Below, one piece after another: positions 58,272 to 64,000 of a DNA stretch of 64,000 bases (positions within the stretch are counted from its first letter, which is position 1; every line of letters starts with the position of its first letter). A model generated the notes under the pieces. It worked only from the letters and a program-made list of their open reading frames with translations. It made no database searches and was not told the origin of the DNA. This stretch comes from Nostoc sp. HK-01 (GTDB taxonomy: Bacteria; Cyanobacteriota; Cyanobacteriia; Cyanobacteriales; Nostocaceae): contig AP018319.1 in the NCBI GenBank assembly GCA_003990705.1, forward strand, positions 420,722 to 484,721. The letters run 5' to 3'. The translations under genes and the position numbers were made by a program.

Positions 58272-59693
58272 ATGAAAATATTAGAAAAGAACCTGTATGG
58301 GGAGTGTAACTTTGGAGACAAACGTTTAACTCAACGAGCAGCATCAATAGGTGAACTTTTATCGGTAAAATATGGTCAGCCTTTATCAAAAATATTTAAA
58401 ACTGCCAGTGACCTCAAGCGTGGTTACGAATTTTTCTCGAATCCAAAAACCAGTTTTGAAAAGTTGACTCAACCTTATTTTAAACAAACAGCCCAAGAAA
58501 TAAACGGCACTCCTGTAGTGTTAGCTGTAGGAGATACAACTTTTTTAGATTACAAAAAAATATTAGATAAAAGAGAAGAATACGGCCCAATAGGTAATGG
58601 CGGAAATGGATTAATTCTACACAGTTGTTTAGCTTTAGAGCCTGATTTTGGACAACCTTTAGGGCTATTGTGGGAGAAGCTGTGGCATAGAGAGCATAAA
58701 GCACCACAACCGAGTAATGAAACTCAAGAACTTAAAGAAGATCGTCTAAAAAAAGAGCGAAAAGCTAAGAGAAATAAAGAATTTAAAGAAAAAGAATCTT
58801 ATCGATGGGTTGAAGCTTTCTCAAAGATAGAAAAACAATTTTCTGAGTTAGAAATTCCAGTAGGGGGATTATCATCGAAGATAATTCATGTTTTTGATAG
58901 AGAAGGCGATATTGCAGAAGTATTCGCTCAAATCAGTCAAACTAAAAATGCAGGTGTAGTAGTCAGGGCGGCACACAACCGTTGTTTAGAAGGCGAAAAT
59001 GGTCATCTATGGTCATACGTAAATTCCACTCCCGTCCAGTTTGTTAAAGACGTTGAACTAGTCGAAACCAAAAAACGTCATGCCAGAACTGCCACCTTAG
59101 AAGTTAGATATTGTCCAGTATCAATTAGTCCTCCCGCACGGCTAAAAAATCAAGGCAGTTTTCATGTTTATGCAGTCTATGCCAGAGAAATTAATTGTCC
59201 AGAAAATGGTGAACCAGTAGAGTGGATGCTACTAACTACTGAGCTAGTTGATTCGGAGCAATCAGCAACTCAAATTCTCCGTTGGTATACGTACCGTTGG
59301 CGGGTTGAAGAGTATCATAAGATTCTAAAATCTGGTTGCCAAGCTGAAAGCTATCGATTAGCTGGTGAAAGTATGTCAACAATGTTGGGATTTTTAACTG
59401 TGATTGCCGCGCAGTTATTACGAATGACATATTTGTACCGTAACTGTCCGCATCTTGACGCTAGTGTGGTGTTAACAAAAGAACAAATGGATGTATTGAT
59501 AGCTAGTAGCCCACCTAAACTGAAAAAAGATATCGAATTTACTGTTGACTGGGCAATCCGCGCTATCGCCCGCCTGGGAGGATACCTAGAACATCGGAAA
59601 AACAGTGCCATCGGTATACAAGTTTTATGGAGAGGTTGGTTAGAGTTAGAAACCTTGTGCCAAGGTTGGCTACTACACCAAAATCTTAAATAA
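58272..59693 (+). CDS. IS4-family transposase, copy C
   Basis: 473 residues, the same amino-acid sequence as copy A (43941-45362), including the D, D and Y-(2)-R-(3)-E-(6)-K catalytic positions. This copy has intact ends and target duplications, so it represents the reference form of the element in this window. Confidence 0.93.
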   Translation: MKILEKNLYGECNFGDKRLTQRAASIGELLSVKYGQPLSKIFKTASDLKRGYEFFSNPKTSFEKLTQPYFKQTAQEINGTPVVLAVGDTTFLDYKKILDKREEYGPIGNGGNGLILHSCLALEPDFGQPLGLLWEKLWHREHKAPQPSNETQELKEDRLKKERKAKRNKEFKEKESYRWVEAFSKIEKQFSELEIPVGGLSSKIIHVFDREGDIAEVFAQISQTKNAGVVVRAAHNRCLEGENGHLWSYVNSTPVQFVKDVELVETKKRHARTATLEVRYCPVSISPPARLKNQGSFHVYAVYAREINCPENGEPVEWMLLTTELVDSEQSATQILRWYTYRWRVEEYHKILKSGCQAESYRLAGESMSTMLGFLTVIAAQLLRMTYLYRNCPHLDASVVLTKEQMDVLIASSPPKLKKDIEFTVDWAIRAIARLGGYLEHRKNSAIGIQVLWRGWLELETLCQGWLLHQNLK

Positions 59694-59778
59694 TGCGTTC
59701 CAAAAGCTAAACACCTGCCTGATTCCATCAGAAAATAATTCGCGGATATTATACGCGAACCAAATCGGAGTGTGTTAT

Positions 59779-60180
59779 ATGCCCCTGTCGCCAAAATCTT
59801 CAATTCAAGATGATTTAGCCAAACGTATAGACGCAGTAGCCAAAACCAAACAACGTCTTGAGCAAGAAATTCATTCAATACTCGCTTCGGGTAAGGTCGC
59901 TCCCGCTTCCTGTTGGATTGTTCGTTACCAAGCTAAGGGGCGGACTGATAATTATTGGTATTACAAACTACAGGCATCTTCACCAATTTTTCCTACAAAG
60001 ACTGATGGTAAATTGTCTCGATATCAGCATTTAGGTAAATCTGGTAGTCAAGCTTACATAGATGCTCTTGAACAAATTACCCGCCGTGCCAAAATTCAAG
60101 CTTTAGATCGATCAATTGAGTCCCTCAACCTTGGGCTGAAAGATTTAATCGAAGAAACTTCTAAATATCGCCAACCATAA
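59779..60180 (+). CDS. IS4-element passenger protein, copy C
   Basis: 133 residues, the same sequence as the passenger at 45448-45849, starting at the ATG preceded by GGAG. It is bracketed by palindromes 2 and 3 of the element. Its retention unchanged in both full copies suggests it belongs to the mobile unit. Confidence 0.8.
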   Translation: MPLSPKSSIQDDLAKRIDAVAKTKQRLEQEIHSILASGKVAPASCWIVRYQAKGRTDNYWYYKLQASSPIFPTKTDGKLSRYQHLGKSGSQAYIDALEQITRRAKIQALDRSIESLNLGLKDLIEETSKYRQP

Positions 60181-60826
60181 AAGTTAGTTCGCGTAAATTC
60201 TCCGCGAACCACTTCTCCTTTTCCACATCCCGTGAAAAGTCAGCTACACCGACTGGGTAAGGTGTATGTACTTCCCGTTTGCCTTGGGTGTATCGAGAAT
60301 ACAGCGTTGTACCATTACCAAAATCCAAAACTGTTAATTTTTTAGGTAGTGCTTGGCCAAACAATGCCCCCATTCCCTCTGGAACAACTTTCAGGACTTC
60401 TACTTTAACCTCTGAGGGTTTGCCAGCCAGGACAGCGTGGTATTCTCCATTTAGTACTTGGGTTAAGTCTTTTGCTAGAGCGACATCATGCAAGCTGACG
60501 ACTAACTTTAAATGCCATGCTTTGCGATGTGGCAAATGTGCTAATGCTCCCAATAGCGTTCTCAGGGCATTCTTTACCTTATTATCATTGCTATCTGTGT
60601 TGCGTTCAAAATGATCTCCGGCACGAAACGCGGATTCTCCAACTGTGTATGCTGTCCCATCAAATTCTACACGTCCGGGAACGTCTTCCATATCTGCTGT
60701 GGAAATGTAGCTGGGAACTCTCACCACCTCAAAGCCATCGACTAAAAGTTTCAGGCTGCCATAACCGTTATCAAATCCTGCGGGGAAAATTTTTTGCAGT
60801 GCGTGGATATTTGTCATGTCGCTTTG

Positions 60827-61070
60827 CTCCAATTCAAAATTCAAAATTCAAAGTTCAGAATTAAAGACAATTATTGTCCGATTGAACTCATCACTAAAAG
60901 TGTTGATTGCCCTTCGGGTTCGCCATTCCCTCTTTGTTGAAACAACAAGACCAGGATGGCTCAACAAACCTGCATATTATGGCGGTGGTAATGACCTTGA
61001 AGGATTAATTAATTCGCGCATGATTTCCATTCTCCATTTTGAATTTTGAATTTTGCATTTTGAATTCAAA
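60827..61070. repeat. AATTCAAAATTC-type repeats flanking 175 bp
   Basis: Tandem heptamer-like runs (AATTCAAAATTCAAAATTC) at 60830-60852 and their complement (GAATTTTGAATTTTG) at 61035-61065 form a long inverted pair upstream of parM. Such CAAAATT heptamer repeats are frequent in heterocystous cyanobacteria. Confidence 0.6.
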
Positions 61071-61126
61071 AAAAGTCATTGGGGTTAATTGAGGCATAAA
61101 ATCAGGACTTTTTGAGGATACCTTAT

Positions 61127-61210
61127 TTAGGGGTTATATGACCCCCATTTAGCACCCATTTAGCCCCTATCAGGCAATTTTAATTTTTAGGGGTTATATG
61201 ACCCCCATTT
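61127..61210. repeat. 60-bp-spaced direct repeats upstream of parM, possible centromere/operator
   Basis: The near-palindrome GGGGTTATATGACCCC plus flanking bases (24 identical bases in all) occurs at 61127-61150 and again at 61187-61210, exactly 60 bp apart. Partial copies (CACCCATTTAGCCCC) lie between. ParR-binding centromeres are arrays of short repeats upstream of parM, so this is a candidate parC, although 310 bp from the start codon. The rest of the 60865-61519 interval shows no gene. Confidence 0.45.
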
Positions 61211-61519
61211 GACACCTATTCGTAGTTTTGGATTTTTTAGTTGGTTTACTTATTTTTAGTAATTTTTTAAAAAATGATTTGGGAAGCAAATCATTTTAGA
61301 TTTTGAATTGAAGCGTGATCTTTCCTAAAAGTGACTTGAAAATTTTCTATTGAAATGGGTGAATTTCTGATCTACCCAAGATAAATCACTTTTTGACTAG
61401 TGATATGGCGTATAAATGATTGCGTAATGGCAAACTTTAGGGATAGACAAGAAAGCTTCCCTTATGCTTTACAGAATATTCTCTGCCAATATAAGCAGCA
61501 GTTAAGGCTTATCGGACTA

Positions 61520-62035
61520 TTACTTGCCCACTGGTTCAGCCTTTTCTACTGAGTCATCATTTAATCCGAAAGTTAATTCTAAAGGAATGCGGGATGGATA
61601 AGCCTTTACTACCTGCCGATAAACATCATAATTAGTGGGTAGCGTTTTCTGTGCCTCACCCACACCATAAGTAATTTGATATTTTACGGTTTTCTGTAGT
61701 TCTGGTTTACCTGCCTCTTCTTGAGGTTTTTTGCGTTGTTCTACTTCATCAATACTTGGGCGTGGTGGTAAAGTCGTCCACCATAGTCCTTGAGCGTCTG
61801 GGCCAATAACTGCTCCTGCTGGTTTCAATCCATTCCGGTTTAATACTGATGCAGTAGCGAAACTTTCAATTCTTGGCTGTGGTGCATTAGTTAAGTTATT
61901 GCCATACTTCACTTGCCATGTATAACTTGTGTGTGCTGTCGCTTCATACTGCTCGACACTAGTGGTGCTGCAACTTGTCAGGGTCAGGGCTGTTAGTACA
62001 ATTAACGGTGCAGTTAAACAGGTTAACTTTGGCAT
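61520..62035 (-). CDS. Putative lipoprotein
   Basis: A 171-residue protein with a lipoprotein signal: MPKLTCLTAPLIVLTALTLTSC, lipobox LTSC with Cys at residue 22. The mature part is polar, with no further membrane segment (EATAHTSYTWQVKYG, QGLWWTTLPPRPSIDEVEQ, TVKYQITYGVGEAQKTLP). No family recognised; in plasmid context a surface or conjugation-related lipoprotein is possible. The IS1634-family element is inserted only 17 bp upstream of the start codon, so its native promoter is probably cut off. Confidence 0.72.
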   Translation of the reverse strand: MPKLTCLTAPLIVLTALTLTSCSTTSVEQYEATAHTSYTWQVKYGNNLTNAPQPRIESFATASVLNRNGLKPAGAVIGPDAQGLWWTTLPPRPSIDEVEQRKKPQEEAGKPELQKTVKYQITYGVGEAQKTLPTNYDVYRQVVKAYPSRIPLELTFGLNDDSVEKAEPVGK

Positions 62036-62146
62036 TATATTTCTTTCTAATAACTCCCGGTTCGCTCATTTTTTGAGGAGTTAGGAAAATAAGTGGACCG
62101 AAAGGCATATTTGCAAAAATGAGTAAATCGGTATAGGTTCGGAATT

Positions 62147-63958
62147 ATGGCAAATGAACCCATAATTACAAACGAAAGAGTCGATGATATACCCGTACTT
62201 CTGACACAAATGCAGAAGATGGGGATAGGCAAGTTAATCGATAAACACTTTCCGACACATGGAAATTGGCAAGGTGAGAGTTTGGGGAACGTAGCGGTAG
62301 TTTGGTTAACACACATATTATCGCAAGCGGATCATCGTTTAAATCACGTCCAAGGCTGGGCTTCCAAGCGTTTGGAAACTTTAAAAACACTGATGGGCGA
62401 TTCCTTGCAGGAACTAGACCTGACGGATGATCGGCTAGAAGCGGTATTACGCTACCTTAATTGTGATGACTCCTGGTCTTTCTTTGAATCAGAACTAGGA
62501 AGTAATTTGCTGTGTGTCTACGATCTCAAACCAGAACGGGTACGTTTGGATAGTACAACAGCATCAAGCCACTGTGGGGTAAATCCCGAAGGGCTATTTC
62601 AATGGGGACATAGCAAAGATCATCGTCCGGACTTGGCACAAGTCAAAATAATGTTATCGACATTAGACCCATTAGGGATGCCAATTGCAACGGAAATATT
62701 GTCAGGGGAAAAAGCCGATGACCCGTTATATATTCCAGCCATAGAAAGAGTACGTTCAACAATAAAACAGTCAGGATTACTATATATTGGTGACTGTAAA
62801 ATGGCATCAATTGGGACGAGAACCCATATTGTGTCGGGTGGTGATTTTTATCTATGTCCTTTAAATGCCAAGCAATCACCAAGAGAAAAATTAATAGAAT
62901 ATCTTCAACCAGTTTGGGATATAAAACAAGAGTTGACTATTATAAATTACGATTATGCAGATGGAAAAAATAGAGATATTGCTGAAGGGTTTGAACTAAA
63001 AATTCTCCAAAAACTAGAGATTGACGAGCAACGCCAGTTCGCTCAACAGGGGGAACCCCCCGAACTTTGCTCAACGCGGGGAACCCGCGCACGCAAGTTC
63101 TCTCCGCACGCGACTGGCTCAGAAATATCTTGGGAAGAGCGACAATTAGTAGTACGTTCATTTGCCATTGCACAGACAGAAGAAAATTATCTACGCGAAC
63201 GTATACAGAAAACCTCCGATGCTCTCGAACAACTCAAAATACCTCGGCGGGGCAAGAAAAAACTCACCTCACCTGATGAGTGGGAATCATCTGTAGCAGC
63301 TATTCTTAAACGTTATCGAACTACTGGTTTATTTAAAATTGATATTCAATCTCAACGAGTTCAAAAAGTTAAAAGGCGATATTTAGAACGCCAACCTCAA
63401 ATAGTAGAAGAAGTTTCGTTTCATCTAAATTTTAGAATTGATGAAGATGCGCTTCGACAACAAGTTAAACTGTTAGGGTGGCGTGTCTATGTCACTAATA
63501 AACCTGAATCTCAACTGACTTTGAAGCAAGCAGTTCGTGCTTATAGAGACGAGTACTTAACAGAACGAGGATTTGCTCGACTTAAAAGCTTCCCTCTCTC
63601 TTTAACTCCGATTTATTTACAACGTGAAGACCATGTTACTGGTTTAATTCGACTACTTTCAATTGGTTTGCGAGTGTTGACCCTTTTAGAGTTTCAGGTT
63701 CGTCGCCATCTAGAGAAAGATCAAGAAAAACTTGCTGGGCTTTATGTTGGTAATCCAGGGCGAGAAACAGCGCGTCCTACTGCTGAAATACTTCTTGCTG
63801 CCTTTAAAGAAATCACGTTACTTTTGATTGAGGTTAAAAACGAAGTTTATGCTCATTTGACTGCTCTTTCACCCTTACAGCAGCGTATTCTTGTTTTATT
63901 AGGCTTTCCTACCACTATTTATACTCAACTTGGTGGTCAATCTTTTACCCCTGAGTAG
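62147..63958 (+). CDS. IS1634-family transposase
   Basis: A 603-residue IS4-superfamily (IS1634) transposase. The N-terminus has the DUF4277-like DDIPVLLTQMQKMGIGKLIDKHFPTHGNWQG. DDE residues are in VRLDSTTASSHCG (first Asp), LLYIGDCKMASIGTRTHIV (second Asp) and YRDEYLTERGFARLKSFPLSLTPIYL (Glu). Residues ~296-325 (QQGEPPELCSTRGTRARKFS) are encoded by a GC-rich dispersed repeat inserted in frame between the second Asp and the C-terminal part. Whether this insertion is tolerated is unknown; the frame is otherwise intact. Confidence 0.9.
   Translation: MANEPIITNERVDDIPVLLTQMQKMGIGKLIDKHFPTHGNWQGESLGNVAVVWLTHILSQADHRLNHVQGWASKRLETLKTLMGDSLQELDLTDDRLEAVLRYLNCDDSWSFFESELGSNLLCVYDLKPERVRLDSTTASSHCGVNPEGLFQWGHSKDHRPDLAQVKIMLSTLDPLGMPIATEILSGEKADDPLYIPAIERVRSTIKQSGLLYIGDCKMASIGTRTHIVSGGDFYLCPLNAKQSPREKLIEYLQPVWDIKQELTIINYDYADGKNRDIAEGFELKILQKLEIDEQRQFAQQGEPPELCSTRGTRARKFSPHATGSEISWEERQLVVRSFAIAQTEENYLRERIQKTSDALEQLKIPRRGKKKLTSPDEWESSVAAILKRYRTTGLFKIDIQSQRVQKVKRRYLERQPQIVEEVSFHLNFRIDEDALRQQVKLLGWRVYVTNKPESQLTLKQAVRAYRDEYLTERGFARLKSFPLSLTPIYLQREDHVTGLIRLLSIGLRVLTLLEFQVRRHLEKDQEKLAGLYVGNPGRETARPTAEILLAAFKEITLLLIEVKNEVYAHLTALSPLQQRILVLLGFPTTIYTQLGGQSFTPE
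63032..63120. repeat. GC-rich dispersed repeat inside the IS1634 transposase
   Basis: CGCCAGTTCGCTCAAC...GGGGGAACCCCCCG...CGCGGGGAACCCGCG...CGACTGGCTCA. It contains two short palindromes and inverted outer arms (GCCAGT / ACTGGC). It interrupts the gene in frame and matches the style of GC-rich palindromic repeats dispersed in Nostoc-type genomes. Confidence 0.65.
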
Positions 63959-64000
63959 CCTTTCTTCTAACTCAGGAAAAAATGGGCGAACCGGGAGTAA

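Larger units (their letters stand above)
58152..60243 (+). mobile_element. 2092-bp IS4-family element, copy C
   Basis: A complete copy with CTGACTTTTCACGGG terminal inverted repeats and the 10-bp target duplication CTACACCGAC (58142-58151 and 60244-60253). The three palindromes are at 58187-58207, 59739-59759 and 60188-60208. It is inserted within parM. The target resembles that of the MITE (CTAC..CG.AC), hinting at a shared target preference. Confidence 0.95.
57774..60817 (-). pseudogene. parM: ParM/StbA-like actin filament protein, interrupted by IS4-family element
   Basis: The N-terminal half starts at 60817 (MTNIHALQKIFPAGFDNGYGSLKL; GGAG nine bases upstream) and includes phosphate-1 GFDNGYGSLKL, phosphate-2 VLDFGNGTTLY and VVSLHDVALAKDL. 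The C-terminal half (58141-57774) has the adenosine motif AIGGGCLLPGFKKLL and ends NAAGLLEMAKAIVNKNS. Removing the 2092-bp element and one 10-bp target copy gives exactly 313 residues (Y-P-V-G-V-E-V-L), close to R1 ParM (320). ParM polymerises with ATP to push plasmid copies apart. The protein is now split; the IS end offers an outward ATG in frame with the C-terminal half. Confidence 0.88.
62053..63998 (+). mobile_element. IS1634-family element
   Basis: Bounded by ACTCCCGGTTCGC (62053-62065) and its inverse GCGAACCGGGAGT (63986-63998), followed on the left by an inexact extension (TCATTTTTTGAG versus AGGAAAAAATGG). It holds one transposase gene. Only two bases of right flank are in the window, so target duplication cannot be checked. 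Confidence 0.9.

Noticed and set aside
59351..59878. 175-residue minus-strand frame across the IS4 element (also at 45020-45547)
   Set aside because: It is a shadow of the transposase and passenger genes and crosses their boundary; repeated only because the IS is repeated.

Overview
The window looks like an accessory replicon (most likely a large plasmid, or a plasmid-like island) of a filamentous, Nostoc-type cyanobacterium. The reasons are frequent HIP1 octamers (GCGATCGC), XisH/XisI, DUF2811, Ycf35/Ycf46-like genes, short dispersed repeats of the kind described from Nostoc, AT-rich intergenic DNA, and a plasmid-type ParM/ParR operon. No replication initiator, rRNA, tRNA or CRISPR array could be identified by eye.

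Layout. 1-8.5 kb: tail of an SDR oxidoreductase, XisH/XisI, two GNAT-type genes' worth of small functions (one GNAT here), an EF-hand protein, a broken orphan cas6, a pRiA4b ORF-3-like protein, DUF2811, a small plasmid protein and AlkA. 8.6-15.5 kb: HNH nuclease, a broken helix-turn-helix plasmid gene, an orphan adenine methyltransferase and small hypotheticals. 15.5-19.6 kb: first copy of a 1643-bp IS interrupting a small gene, then an Rpn-family nuclease. 19.9-26.1 kb: a co-directional run of small genes leading to DUF1257(Ycf35)-DUF2997-AAA (Ycf46-like), ending with a WGR protein and a good terminator. 26-28 kb: TMEM175-type channel and a DUF6748 protein.

28.2-43.2 kb is the most interesting part: two adjacent biological-conflict modules. 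The first (28200-37023) has an effector with an N-terminal adaptor domain, a CHAT protease and an alpha/beta hydrolase; a second protein with the same N-terminal adaptor domain and a VMAP-type C-terminal region; a MoxR-like AAA+ ATPase; a vWA/HTH/FGE-sulfatase fusion; and an FGE-sulfatase/GUN4 fusion. This matches the ternary vWA-MoxR-VMAP systems proposed as NTP-dependent immunity or cell-death systems. The C-terminus of the vWA-FGE protein has the codon pattern of a diversity-generating-retroelement variable region, but no reverse transcriptase lies in the window. The second module (38098-43172) is a CHAT-TIR-NTPase protein translationally coupled to an NTPase-TM-coiled-coil-GUN4 protein. 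It is bracketed by two fragments of the same plasmid gene in direct orientation.

43.4-64 kb is dominated by mobile DNA: two full copies and one truncated copy of a 2092-bp IS4-family element carrying a passenger gene and three 21-bp palindromes; a 169-bp MITE with related ends; the second 1643-bp IS; and an IS1634-family element. Between them lie a Ser/Thr kinase, a DnaX-C-terminus-like protein, a decayed thioesterase and RecD2. The parM and parR genes are each interrupted by a different IS with exact target duplications, and removing the insertions restores 313-aa and 101-aa reading frames. Many genes in the window are freshly broken, as expected of a replicon exposed to heavy IS activity.
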